From a virus: DNA of 21,790 nucleotides. The DNA lies in IMG/VR virus record IMGVR_UViG_3300009790_000092, positions 1-21,790 of that record. One strand, 5' to 3'. Under the pieces are notes generated by a model. That model did no database searches, had not been told where the DNA came from, and worked only from the letters and a program-made list of their open reading frames with translations. Both the position numbers and the translations under genes were made by a program. Positions 8,230-17,095 of the stretch are shown piece by piece (position 1 is the stretch's first letter; every line of letters starts with the position of its first letter).

Positions 8230-8979
8230 ATGAAAAAGACAAAAGAATTTGTAGATAAAGTCTACCGTTTAGTAGGCGATAAATATCCCTTATCTTTTAT
8301 GTTGGCTACACAACACAGTAGAAGATTCCCATTAATGCATTTTGATAAAGAGACAGGTGTTAACAAACCTATGCGTTATGCTAGAAACCAAAAGTCTCCA
8401 TTTGTTGACGACCAAGACGGTAATGTTATTTTAGAACCAATTGTGTTTGAAGATGGTATGCTAGTAGTTGCCAAAGAAAATCAAGTGTTACAAGAATTTC
8501 TTTCTATACATCCACAAAACGGTGGCGTATTTGAAGAGGTTGATAAAGGCAAAGAAGCAGCTGAAGATGTAGAAACATTATACGCTGAAGTAGATGCATT
8601 AATTCTTGCAAGAGAAATGACGTTAACACAGCTCGAAACTATTGGTAGAGTTTTGTTTGGAGATATTAACAAACTAACTACAGCTGAATTAAAAAGAGAT
8701 ATGCTAGTATTTGCTAGAAGACATCCTTCAGATTTAGTAAACATGGTTAATGACCCAATGTTAAAATTATATTCTAAGGTTCAATTATTCTTTGACAATA
8801 AACTATTGGTTTATAGAAATGGAAAAAAAGATGTGCACTTTAACACTTCTTCTAACAAGAAGAGAATGGTTAGTGTTCCATACGGAGAAGACCCTGTGTA
8901 TATAGTATCATCATTTTTACAATCTGATGATGGAATAGAAGCATTAAAACTACTTGAAAAACGCTTGGAAGACAAGTAA
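8230..8979 (+). CDS. Conserved-looking virion-associated protein of unknown function
   Basis: The 249-residue product has two parts. Residues 1-105 look beta-rich (FPLMHFDKETGVNKPMRYAR, then VILEPIVFEDGMLVV). Residues about 110-190 are acidic and helical (ETLYAEVDALILAREMTLTQ), with a short C-terminal alpha/beta region. I recall similar proteins directly after the capsid gene in Bacteroidota phages but know no function. Position suggests a head-associated role such as capsid decoration, portal vertex or assembly factor. There is no signal peptide, membrane segment or catalytic motif that I can see. The gene lies between two intrinsic terminators and has no TAnnTTTG element of its own in the 22 bases after the first, so it is probably expressed by read-through at a level below the capsid protein. 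Confidence 0.6.
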   Translation: MKKTKEFVDKVYRLVGDKYPLSFMLATQHSRRFPLMHFDKETGVNKPMRYARNQKSPFVDDQDGNVILEPIVFEDGMLVVAKENQVLQEFLSIHPQNGGVFEEVDKGKEAAEDVETLYAEVDALILAREMTLTQLETIGRVLFGDINKLTTAELKRDMLVFARRHPSDLVNMVNDPMLKLYSKVQLFFDNKLLVYRNGKKDVHFNTSSNKKRMVSVPYGEDPVYIVSSFLQSDDGIEALKLLEKRLEDK

Positions 8980-8985
8980 TTTGAG

Positions 8986-9018
8986 AAGGGGATGAAAAAA
9001 TCATCCTCTTTTTTTTTT
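8986..9018 (+). terminator. Intrinsic terminator closing the capsid region
   Basis: A 10-bp stem with one G-U pair (AAGGGGATGA at 8986-8995, TCATCCTCTT at 9001-9010) encloses an A5 loop and is followed by T10 (9009-9018). It begins seven bases after the stop codon of the preceding gene. The next promoter-like element starts four bases after the T-run, so this is a clean boundary between two transcription units. Confidence 0.88.
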
Positions 9019-9021
9019 GCT

Positions 9022-9029
9022 TATCTTTG
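9022..9029 (+). promoter_or_regulatory. Candidate promoter -7 element (TATCTTTG) before the connector-tail unit
   Basis: TATCTTTG matches the Bacteroidota -7 consensus TAnnTTTG. It ends 15 bases before the ATG at 9045, implying a leader of only about 8-10 bases. The place where a -33 TTG would lie (about 8996-9004) is occupied by the loop and 3' arm of the preceding terminator and holds no TTG. The identical octamer occurs at 17096. Confidence 0.6.
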
Positions 9030-9044
9030 TAAAAAAGATAACAG

Positions 9045-9782
9045 ATGATACAACAGGTTTATGATGCTGTTCTTGCTATATTGAATAAGAATAACTACGG
9101 TTACTTATCACCTGCAGATTTTAATTTATATGCCCAACAAGCACAATTAGATTTGTTTGAAGATATATTTTATCAATATAACGCTCAAGTCACTAAAGAA
9201 AACTTAAGAGGGTCAGGTACAGGTTATGCAGATATTAAGAAAGGTATTGTTGAAGTAATTGATATGTTTTCAGTTACTGCAGCATTGAATCATTTAGCTA
9301 ACAATACTTACAGTATGCCATCTACTCCAACCACAGGTTCTGATTTTTATTTTATAAACAAAGTTTTATGCTATGATGCGGCAGGTGTTACTTTTACAGG
9401 TGAAGCAGAGAGAGTAAGTCAAGCTAAAATAACATTATTAAATAATTCTTTATATACAGCACCAACAACTACATACCCTGCTTACACTACTGAAGGTAGT
9501 GTAATGACTGTGTATCCATCATCAATTATACTTGCGGGTCAAGTACAGGCACAATACATAAGATATCCGGCTACTCCACAATGGACATATGTTTCTTTGG
9601 GTGCAGCTCAACAACCACAATTTAGTGTAACAGCTAGTTATCAAGATTTTGAACTACCTCTAGATTATTTTCAAGATTTAGTAAATAAAATATTACAATT
9701 TGCAGGTATGGAAATTAGAGATGGAGAAATAGTCCAATTTGCTTTAGGACAAGAACAGATTGAAAACCAAGATGAACAATAA
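9045..9782 (+). CDS. Head-tail connector / ring-type protein 1
   Basis: This 245-residue protein is first in the tail unit. The N-terminal helical region (VYDAVLAILNKNNYGYLSPA, residues 5-24, then NLYAQQAQLDLFEDIFYQYN) and the distal pattern with TVYPSSI, QAQYIRYP and ELPLDYFQDLVNKILQFAGM (198-217) recall proteins found between capsid and nozzle genes in short-tailed Bacteroidota phages. In podoviruses this slot encodes small adaptor rings that bind below the portal and close the head (compare P22 gp4 or T7 gp11). The C-terminal helix is amphipathic and acidic, fit for ring contacts. It overlaps the next gene by one base (TAATG), so translation is probably coupled. Assignment to adaptor rather than another neck protein is inference. 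Confidence 0.6.
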   Translation: MIQQVYDAVLAILNKNNYGYLSPADFNLYAQQAQLDLFEDIFYQYNAQVTKENLRGSGTGYADIKKGIVEVIDMFSVTAALNHLANNTYSMPSTPTTGSDFYFINKVLCYDAAGVTFTGEAERVSQAKITLLNNSLYTAPTTTYPAYTTEGSVMTVYPSSIILAGQVQAQYIRYPATPQWTYVSLGAAQQPQFSVTASYQDFELPLDYFQDLVNKILQFAGMEIRDGEIVQFALGQEQIENQDEQ

Positions 9783-10705
9783 TGGCTTATATAACAGACT
9801 ATCAATATTATACAAATAACAATACCACTCCGCAAGATGCTAATTGGGGGTCATATCAATATATAAGTTTAGAAGATGTAGTGACAAACTTTCTGTTGAT
9901 GTATAATGGAAACCATTCATTAGTGAACAATGAGGAAAGGTTTAAAATTTTGTTTCATGCAAAAAGAGCAATACAAGAATTAAACTATGATGCATTTAAA
10001 GAAATCAAAGCATTAGAACTTCAAATAACAGATACTCTTAGATATGTTTTACCTCAAGATTATGTAAATTGGGTAAGGGTTTCTATGTATTATGATGGGT
10101 ACTTACGTCCATTGGTAGAAAATGTTCAAATCAATTCTGCAAGTGCGTATCTTCAAGACCATCAAGGTAATATATTGTTTGACCATTTAGGTAATATTTT
10201 AAAACCTGAGTATTCAGAATTGACTAGACAAAGATTAACAGGGGTTCAAAAAACACAATATTTAAATCAAGGTGCTCCATATGACGGATATTGGGGTTAT
10301 TGTTTAGATGGTTTTTGGTATTTTGACATGGCAATAGGAGCGGCATGGGGATTAAATACCGAAACTGCAAATGCAAACCCTACATTTACTATAGATAAAA
10401 AAGCGGGGGTTATAAACTTTAGCTCTGCTATGAATGATAAATTGGCTATTTTAGAATACATCTCAGATGGAATGGAAAATGGAGATGATTCTAAAGTAAC
10501 AGTAAATAAAATGTTTGAAGAGTACATTTATGCTGCTATTGAATTTGGCATCTTAAATAGCAAACTTGGAGTTCAAGAATACATTGTAAATAGAGTTAGA
10601 AAAAGAAAATTAGCTTTATTAAGAAATGCAAAATTAAGACTGAGCAATATACATCCGGGTCGTTTGTTACAAAATATGAGAGGTCAAGATAAATGGATAA
10701 AGTAA
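9782..10705 (+). CDS. Head-tail connector / ring-type protein 2
   Basis: This 307-residue product is marked by segments I associate with a structural protein conserved in crAss-like and other Bacteroidota podoviruses: YISLEDVVTNFLLMYNG (residues 27-43), RFKILFHAKRAIQELNYDAF (53-72) and LPQDYVNWVRVSMYYDGYL (94-112). The C-terminal 60 residues form helices (KMFEEYIYAAIEFGILNSKL) ending in a very basic run (RVRKRKLALLRNAKLRL), plausible for contact with portal or DNA. It starts on the last base of the preceding stop codon and ends two bases before the nozzle gene. It probably forms a neck ring between portal and nozzle, functionally similar to P22 gp4-type tail accessory factors. The precise ring assignment needs a structure comparison. 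Confidence 0.65.
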   Translation: MAYITDYQYYTNNNTTPQDANWGSYQYISLEDVVTNFLLMYNGNHSLVNNEERFKILFHAKRAIQELNYDAFKEIKALELQITDTLRYVLPQDYVNWVRVSMYYDGYLRPLVENVQINSASAYLQDHQGNILFDHLGNILKPEYSELTRQRLTGVQKTQYLNQGAPYDGYWGYCLDGFWYFDMAIGAAWGLNTETANANPTFTIDKKAGVINFSSAMNDKLAILEYISDGMENGDDSKVTVNKMFEEYIYAAIEFGILNSKLGVQEYIVNRVRKRKLALLRNAKLRLSNIHPGRLLQNMRGQDKWIK

Positions 10706-10706
10706 G

Positions 10707-13700
10707 ATGGCAAAATTACAAAGAAATTTCGTACAGGGCAAAATGAATAAAAGCGTTGATGAACGCTTAGTTCCTAATGGACAATACATAGATGCTTTAA
10801 ATGTAAGACTTGGTTCTACTGAAGATTCTGAAATAGGTTCGGTAGAAAACTCTAAGGGAAACACACAGCTTACTACATTAACTTTTAACGGGACGAATCT
10901 GAGCAATCAAGCAAGATGTATTGGTGCTTATGAGGATGGAGCTAATCAAACAATTTATTGGTTTGTACATGACCCTGCGTATACCGTAGGTGCAGCAGGT
11001 AAAATAGATATGATTGTTTCATATGATGCACAAGTTGATACAGTAACTTATCATGTGATTACCATGGATGACGCAACCGGCAACCAAACTACTATATTAA
11101 ATTTCAACCCTACATATTTAATTCATAGTGTAAATAAAATAGAAGATTTACTTTTTTTTACAGATAATTATAATCCTCCGAGATTTATAAATGTTAAAAG
11201 AAACTATCCTAACCCTTTTGGAAATATTGACCAAGTAAGTGCAGAATCATTATTGGTTGTAAAAAAACCCCCTATTACTAGTCCTTCTTTTAATATGTAT
11301 ACTGCTTCAGGTGAAAATACGTTTTTGGAAGACAAACTACTTTGTTTTGCTTATAGATATGAATATGGAGATAATGATTTTTCGGCTACTTCTCAATGGT
11401 CAAAAGCAGCTTTTATTCCAAAAGCATTTGGTATAAGTAGTGCTTCGTATACAAATGAAGGAATGGAAAATAGTAGAAATGGAGTTGAGATAACATTTAA
11501 CACAGGAGGACCTTTAGTAAAAGGAGTAGAGGTTTTATTTAAAAACTCCGGTGATGACGTAATTAAAGTTATTGATAATTTTGATAAAGCTGAATATGGA
11601 TATACTGATAATCAAGATGTTACAATAACTTTTAACAGCAATCAAATATTTACTGTACTACCAACTGACCAAATAGGGAGATTATTTGATAATGTTCCTT
11701 TAAAAGCTGCTACACAAACAATGATTGGTAATAGAATAATATATGGTAATTATTTTGAACAATACAATATGGTTGACTACGCAGGTAGTGAAGTTATTTT
11801 AGATTATTCGATAGCATTAGCAAGTGAAGTTGTAGGTCAATTTGCATTAACTGAAACTAAAATAAGTTCTGATTATACTTTTGACCCCACTTCAGGAACA
11901 CAATCTATAGCTGATTCTGCAGTTACAATAGATTTTACTGACATAAGTTTAGTTCAAGGTGGTTTATTAGAAATAGATATTATTTTTAATCACGCACAAT
12001 TTACAGGTTCAGGAGGACCTACAGCCCAAACTACATCAATAAATATAGGATTTGGATTTAATTTAGTTAATAATTATCCCAATGCTTTAGCATTAGCTAC
12101 CTCAACAGAGTTTATTAATGCTGTTGGAACATCTTCAACAGTATCCACTATAGCTAACGCTTGTACCGGAAACACATGGACAGATACATGGAATTGTGAT
12201 ATGCCAAACAACTTAGATACTTATTTTGCTTACAACTCAGGAATTACTCCTGAAGCGTATCCTAATGTTGGACCTATTAACATAATAACTGACCCTGCAA
12301 ATGTTAATCAGTTTACTCTTCAATTTCCTGCTATGGCTTGGTCGGATTGTGATGCCGCATCCTGTACACCTGCAAATATTGTGTATGAGTATTTTAAAAT
12401 TGGTAGTGTAGATGCACAATATAGAGAGCTTTCTGAAACTGAAAGTTTACATAGTGACTTTGATTATGCAGTCGGTATTGTATATATGGATGAATTTAAT
12501 AGGTCTTCACCTGCATTACTTGCACCTGAAGCGAGTCTTCATGTACCTTGTAGTGCGTCAATGTTGAAAAATAGAATAGATGTTACTATACCTACCGAAA
12601 TGAATCCTCCGGTTTGGGCACATCGATATAAGTTTGTTTTAAAACCAACTAACACCACATATAATACTATATATACTAATATATTTTTTAATGACCCTGC
12701 AACATCTGCTACATATTTATTATTAGAAGGGGAGAATAATGAAAAAGTTAGTGAGGGTCAAAGATTAAAAGTTAAGGCAGATACCAATGGTGCTTTGGGT
12801 AGATGTGCTTATGCTACGATATTAGAAAAAAAATCTCAAGCTGCAGGATTTGTAAAAGTTCCATCTTCTCTCAACCCTTCAACGGATATTGATGCACCTG
12901 CAGGAACATATGCAAAAGTTGTTGCCGATGATTTTACAGTTGTAACTTTAAATGAAGATGGGACAGAAGCATCGGAATTAGCGGTTATAGAAGAAAAACG
13001 TTCTACTTATACCGATACTGCAGGTAATTCTGTATTTAATGCTTTACTAGTAAATACATGGGATGCAGCAAACACAAATTATGTGGACTATGATGTACCT
13101 CAAGGTAGTAGAATTAATTTGTATATTAAGTTTGAAAGAAGAGGTCCGGGTAAAGGTAATGGAAATTGTGAAAGGAGAATATATACTCTTGACTTAAAGT
13201 TAACTTCAAGTTCAACTTATTCTAATTTTGCTGAGTGGTTTAATGGAGATAATATACAAGAATATTTAGATGGAGGAGATTGGGAAGGTGGTGATACAGC
13301 AGCAGGAAATCCTCCTGAAAACATTTATGATTCAACCTTATTAACTGCTGCTTTTGACAGAATACCTACTAGCGGCGAAGCTCAAATGACGGCAAACTCG
13401 GTAACTAAAAATAAATATAAATTTGTAAGAAGTTCAACGGATAACGGTTTATGGTTTTGCACTACAGGAACAGAAAGTTGTAGCGGTGTATTTTCTAAGA
13501 AAAAAAGAAGGTCTTCAAGTGAAATGTCTGTTATTGTTTTTAGAGCTGAAAGCACACTTATATTTGAATCAGAACCACAAGAAGCATTGCCTGATGTATT
13601 TTTTGAAGGAGACCAAAGTTATCCAATCATTAATCCCGGTCTATCTAATGCAAGACATGGCGGAGGGACAGCTACTCAAATAACTAATGGTAATGTAACT

Positions 13701-15278
13701 CAGACGGGTGTTACTGCAGGTTTTATAAAAAGTACATTATATAATTGTTACACCTTTGGAAATGGTGCAGAAAGCTATAAAATATTAGATAGGTTAGGAG
13801 GTGCTGAGTTAGCACCGGGCAATAGGGTTGTAACGGTTTCTCAACAAGATTACAGGGAAATGCATAGATTTGCTGATTTAACATATAGTGGTAGATTTAG
13901 TAATGAGTCAAATATAAACCGACTTAATGAGTTCAACTTAAGTATCTCTAATTTTAAAATCCTTGAAGATTCTTTCGGTTCTATTCAAAAATTATTTGGT
14001 AGAGAAACCGATGTATTAGTATTACAAGAGGATAAGATTTCATATGTACTTGCAGGTAAAAATTTATTATCGGATTCAGCAGGTGGAGGTCAAATAACTT
14101 CTGTGCCTGAAATATTAGGTACGCAAATAGCTAGAATTGAAGAGTTTGGTATTAGTCATAATCCGGAAAGTTTTGTTTGTTATGGAAGTGAAAAATATTT
14201 TACTGACGCAAAAAGAGGTGCAGTAATTTTATTATCAGGAGTAACTGCACAATCTGAACAACTTGCAGTAATATCTGAATTAGGTATGCGTGGATGGTTT
14301 AGAGATTTATTTATAGAGAGTTTTTCAACTCAAAAACTTGGTGGATACGACCCTTATATGAATGAATATGTGTTGTCCAATAACTGTATTGAGTTACCTC
14401 AAATTCCACAAGTTGAAAATTGCGGTATACAATTGACATACAATAAGTTAAAAGCAGCAAATACACCAAGAAGTTTTACAGTTGAGCTTGGACAACCGCT
14501 AGGTGAGGTGACACTAACATATACTGTACCGATTTTAGCTGCAGGTTTAACATTTAAAATAGATGTTGTATACGCAGGAGTTACTACTTCCACAGGTGAT
14601 GTAACTGTAGGAGGTACTTTAACATTTGATAAAAATGATTTATCAATCAACACTTGTCTAGTTACTCTAACAGTTGGTGATGTCGGGTCTACGGGGGGTC
14701 AAATAGATGGTCTAAACCTTGGTGTTAGTTGTCCATCACCCAACACAATAACAGTAAAAGCTATAGTTATTACTACAGACGCAAACGCAGGTTTAACAAT
14801 TAGAAGGGGTTATAATTACACCGACAATAGTGTTTCTTATCCATCCAATATTGAACAGGTAATAATGACATCAGGTACTTCAACTCCATTAGTATCTAGC
14901 TTTTATAGCATTACAGGGTATCAAGGAATTAATTCTATTCCTGTTAATGGTTCAACAGTACAAATATTTTCTTTAAAGAAACCTGACGACACTTATACTT
15001 TTGACGTAACAAGTGATAGATTTGGGTATTTAAGAAGTGCAACAAATTATAATAATAATAGTACCGATTTAAATAATTTATTAACAGCTATAACAAGTGC
15101 TAGTAATTGGTTGACTACCAACACATCACTAGCTCCGGGTAAATATTATGGGGATTTTACTATGGATGCCACTAGCAATGATTATTTATATTTGGTATAT
15201 GATTTAAGAACAACTACAAATGTAAGTTTGTGTTACTCAAACACTTCATTTAACGACGCATGTTGTGGGTGTTCATAA
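10707..15278 (+). CDS. Giant nozzle / tail stabilisation protein, apparently lacking its usual C-terminal domain
   Basis: At 1,523 residues this is the largest gene in view. The N-terminus (KMNKSVDERLVPNGQYIDAL at 12-31, then NVRLGSTEDSEIGSVENSKG) and later segments (LLFFTDNYNPPRFINVKRNY near 150; a GISHNPESF...KYFTDAKRGAV block at about 1150-1175; GMRGWFRDLF near 1193; GGYDPYMNEYVL near 1212) fit the beta-propeller nozzle family related in role to P22 gp10 and T7 gp12. These proteins form the tube of the short tail through which DNA leaves. After about residue 1225 the sequence changes to Thr/Ser/Val-rich beta domains and ends in a cysteine cluster (C1509, then ACCGC at 1518-1522). In relatives I expect the propeller to continue after the GGYDP segment. 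That continuation seems to be encoded separately at 16256. Confidence 0.8.
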   Translation: MAKLQRNFVQGKMNKSVDERLVPNGQYIDALNVRLGSTEDSEIGSVENSKGNTQLTTLTFNGTNLSNQARCIGAYEDGANQTIYWFVHDPAYTVGAAGKIDMIVSYDAQVDTVTYHVITMDDATGNQTTILNFNPTYLIHSVNKIEDLLFFTDNYNPPRFINVKRNYPNPFGNIDQVSAESLLVVKKPPITSPSFNMYTASGENTFLEDKLLCFAYRYEYGDNDFSATSQWSKAAFIPKAFGISSASYTNEGMENSRNGVEITFNTGGPLVKGVEVLFKNSGDDVIKVIDNFDKAEYGYTDNQDVTITFNSNQIFTVLPTDQIGRLFDNVPLKAATQTMIGNRIIYGNYFEQYNMVDYAGSEVILDYSIALASEVVGQFALTETKISSDYTFDPTSGTQSIADSAVTIDFTDISLVQGGLLEIDIIFNHAQFTGSGGPTAQTTSINIGFGFNLVNNYPNALALATSTEFINAVGTSSTVSTIANACTGNTWTDTWNCDMPNNLDTYFAYNSGITPEAYPNVGPINIITDPANVNQFTLQFPAMAWSDCDAASCTPANIVYEYFKIGSVDAQYRELSETESLHSDFDYAVGIVYMDEFNRSSPALLAPEASLHVPCSASMLKNRIDVTIPTEMNPPVWAHRYKFVLKPTNTTYNTIYTNIFFNDPATSATYLLLEGENNEKVSEGQRLKVKADTNGALGRCAYATILEKKSQAAGFVKVPSSLNPSTDIDAPAGTYAKVVADDFTVVTLNEDGTEASELAVIEEKRSTYTDTAGNSVFNALLVNTWDAANTNYVDYDVPQGSRINLYIKFERRGPGKGNGNCERRIYTLDLKLTSSSTYSNFAEWFNGDNIQEYLDGGDWEGGDTAAGNPPENIYDSTLLTAAFDRIPTSGEAQMTANSVTKNKYKFVRSSTDNGLWFCTTGTESCSGVFSKKKRRSSSEMSVIVFRAESTLIFESEPQEALPDVFFEGDQSYPIINPGLSNARHGGGTATQITNGNVTQTGVTAGFIKSTLYNCYTFGNGAESYKILDRLGGAELAPGNRVVTVSQQDYREMHRFADLTYSGRFSNESNINRLNEFNLSISNFKILEDSFGSIQKLFGRETDVLVLQEDKISYVLAGKNLLSDSAGGGQITSVPEILGTQIARIEEFGISHNPESFVCYGSEKYFTDAKRGAVILLSGVTAQSEQLAVISELGMRGWFRDLFIESFSTQKLGGYDPYMNEYVLSNNCIELPQIPQVENCGIQLTYNKLKAANTPRSFTVELGQPLGEVTLTYTVPILAAGLTFKIDVVYAGVTTSTGDVTVGGTLTFDKNDLSINTCLVTLTVGDVGSTGGQIDGLNLGVSCPSPNTITVKAIVITTDANAGLTIRRGYNYTDNSVSYPSNIEQVIMTSGTSTPLVSSFYSITGYQGINSIPVNGSTVQIFSLKKPDDTYTFDVTSDRFGYLRSATNYNNNSTDLNNLLTAITSASNWLTTNTSLAPGKYYGDFTMDATSNDYLYLVYDLRTTTNVSLCYSNTSFNDACCGCS

Positions 15279-15453
15279 AATAAAATAAATGGGATTAACA
15301 GTATCAAAATATTTAGACGGACCAACTTTTGCAACAGCAACTGCTGTGTATGATGATGCAACTTTAACAACAAAAGCTGCTGATGGTTGGTATATGGAAA
15401 ACAATAAATACCGAAGACAAAGTGCCGGAGTGCTTCAAGGACTTGTAGTTTGT
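15231..15453 (+). repeat. Tail module copy 1, divided across a gene boundary
   Basis: The region joins the last 15 codons of the nozzle gene (CYSNTSFNDACCGCS) and residues 1-55 of the next product. Read together as protein, they resemble the contiguous module at 16015-16236. A TAA, a 10-base spacer and a change of reading frame separate the halves. Similarity was judged by eye on about eight shared positions. Confidence 0.45.
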
Positions 15454-16245
15454 CCAAGTTGTAATGAAACTTGTAGAACAAATGGTCAAGCACCATTATC
15501 AGCAGGTGAGGGAACAATTGCAATAGACCAAGGAGCAGGGGTTTATTATGTTACTTTTCAAACCGGAACAGGAATAGGTACATTGAGAACTTTTATTGAT
15601 GATTTATCAACCAAAGCGTATGGTATACAGATTAGTCATAATAGCACACTTTATAATAAATGGTCAGATGTAGATAACGGCTATCAATCTCCTGCAAGTG
15701 GATTAAATGCTATATGGTTAGGAGATTCATCTATAGGACCTACTGCAGGAACAGCGTACTCAAGCCAACCAACATTTATTTGGGATGGAGCTGCATGGGT
15801 TTCAGGTAGCACAGTAGCTTATAGTGTTAATAGTGCCGGAACTAATTATACAGCAAATCCGGGGATTACTATGGCGGCTGTACCAAAAACATTTTCTAGC
15901 AACACTACATTAACTCTGACAATATTTAGACCTCCGATAGTAGGGATGGGAGATACTAATGTAGGGCTTATGTGTCCTGACTTACTACCTGCTATACCAT
16001 ATAATACTACTGTATTTGCAAATGCAGTTGATGCATGTAATGCAATAGGAACAACGGGGTCTTTTTATTCCGCAGGTTTTGGTTCATCAAATGCTTTAGC
16101 ACAATTAAATGGATTTGCATTTACAAATTATTATGGAACTACAGCACTTAGTGCAGGTTATTATAAAATTAGTAGTGGAGGTAATGGGTATATGCAAGTA
16201 TCTAGTAACGGAACAATTATAGCTATAGGTAGTTGTCCTCCTTAA
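15289..16245 (+). CDS. Modular cysteine-containing tail protein
   Basis: This 318-residue, Gly/Ser/Thr/Ala-rich beta protein follows the nozzle by 10 bases. Residues 8-55 (YLDGPTFATATAVYDDATLT, then DGWY...YRR...VVC) and residues 243-316 (DACN at 248-251, LNGFAF, TTALSAGYYK, NGTIIAIGSC) look like two copies of one module of the type found in tail fibre or tail tip proteins of Bacteroidota phages. Between them (about 74-190) lies a further beta domain (GVYYVTFQTGTGIGTLRTFI; PTFIWDGAAWV). Cysteines cluster at C55, C58 and C62. The first module lacks the cysteine-containing beginning that the second has; that beginning is present at the end of the preceding gene. It is probably a tail surface or receptor-contact component. 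No enzymatic motif is visible. Confidence 0.6.
   Translation: MGLTVSKYLDGPTFATATAVYDDATLTTKAADGWYMENNKYRRQSAGVLQGLVVCPSCNETCRTNGQAPLSAGEGTIAIDQGAGVYYVTFQTGTGIGTLRTFIDDLSTKAYGIQISHNSTLYNKWSDVDNGYQSPASGLNAIWLGDSSIGPTAGTAYSSQPTFIWDGAAWVSGSTVAYSVNSAGTNYTANPGITMAAVPKTFSSNTTLTLTIFRPPIVGMGDTNVGLMCPDLLPAIPYNTTVFANAVDACNAIGTTGSFYSAGFGSSNALAQLNGFAFTNYYGTTALSAGYYKISSGGNGYMQVSSNGTIIAIGSCPP
16015..16236 (+). repeat. Tail module copy 2, contiguous
   Basis: It encodes residues 243-316 of the tail protein: DACN, then a LxGxxF segment, TTALSAGYYK, and a closing NGTIIAIGSC. It is the intact counterpart of the divided copy at 15231-15453. The resemblance is at protein level; the DNA copies are well diverged, so this is not a recent duplication. 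Confidence 0.45.
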
Positions 16246-16255
16246 AATTAAAAAT

Positions 16256-17089
16256 ATGAGTTGTCAAAATTACACATTAAGTTATAGTAGTGGAGTTCAA
16301 GGGTTTCCATCCTTTTATTCTTTTCATCCAAATTATATGATAGGAATGAATAATTATTTTTATTCCTTTAATCAAGGAAATATATATAGGCATAATTCCA
16401 ATACTGTGAGAAATCAGTATTATGGTACAAATTATAGCTCTACAATAACAAATGTTTTTAATGATAATCCATTAGAGAGTAAGCTGTTTAAAACTATATG
16501 TTTAGAATCAGATTCCCCTTGGGATGTAGATTTTACAAGCGATGTTCAAACCACAGGTTTTATTGCGGATGAATCTTTTGTGAAAAAAGAAGGTGCGTAT
16601 TTTTCGTATTTAAGAACTGAAGGTGCTACAACAGGTTCAGGTACGCCGATAGATTCTAAACAATATCCTTTACGTTCTATTCAGGGAATTATGAATAGTG
16701 CAGCACGAGGAGGTACGGTAGGGAATCCAATAGTACAATTTGATATAGGAGTTAATGCTAATATGGCAACATATATTAATCCACAAATTGTAGTAAATGA
16801 CTATTTGTATTGGAGTGATGTAACTCAAGCAAATCCTGAACTTACTTACGCAGGGCAAATACAATCTATTTCATATTCAGCTATAAATGGTATAGTTTCA
16901 ATATTAATAGACGCTGCAGGAGCTGCGGTTATTCCTGCAGGAACTCTGTATTTTGCAGCTGTTAAAAACCAAATTGCAGAATCTTATGGTATCTTAGGAC
17001 ATTATGGCAGGTTTAAGTTAACTAACAATACAACACAAGCTACAGAACTATTTGCAGTTCAGTCAGATGTTATGAAAAGTTATCCTTAA
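16256..17089 (+). CDS. Nozzle C-terminal propeller segment encoded as a separate tail protein
   Basis: The 277-residue product opens with YTLSYSSGVQGFPSFYSFHP (residues 6-25), MIGMNNYFYSFNQGNIYRHN (28-47) and a YYGTNY...NPLESKLFKTICLES run, followed by FVKKEGAYFSYLR (108-120). It ends with IAESYGILGHYGRFKLTN near 235-252 and an ELFAV...MKSYP close. I associate this order with the C-terminal part of nozzle or stabilisation proteins in crAss-like and related phages, where it follows the GGYDP...EYVL segment in the same chain. Here it is its own gene, about 2 kb downstream of that segment. It should assemble with the 1,523-residue protein into the tail nozzle. The ATG is preceded by an A-rich, SD-less leader. 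Its homology is inferred from recalled sequence patterns. Confidence 0.65.
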   Translation: MSCQNYTLSYSSGVQGFPSFYSFHPNYMIGMNNYFYSFNQGNIYRHNSNTVRNQYYGTNYSSTITNVFNDNPLESKLFKTICLESDSPWDVDFTSDVQTTGFIADESFVKKEGAYFSYLRTEGATTGSGTPIDSKQYPLRSIQGIMNSAARGGTVGNPIVQFDIGVNANMATYINPQIVVNDYLYWSDVTQANPELTYAGQIQSISYSAINGIVSILIDAAGAAVIPAGTLYFAAVKNQIAESYGILGHYGRFKLTNNTTQATELFAVQSDVMKSYP

Positions 17090-17095
17090 AATTAG

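Noticed and set aside
16915-16940. Two CTGCAGG-type sites as an inverted repeat
   Set aside because: Both come from Ala-Ala-Gly or Pro-Ala-Gly codons, arms are short, and nothing nearby suggests an operator or att site.
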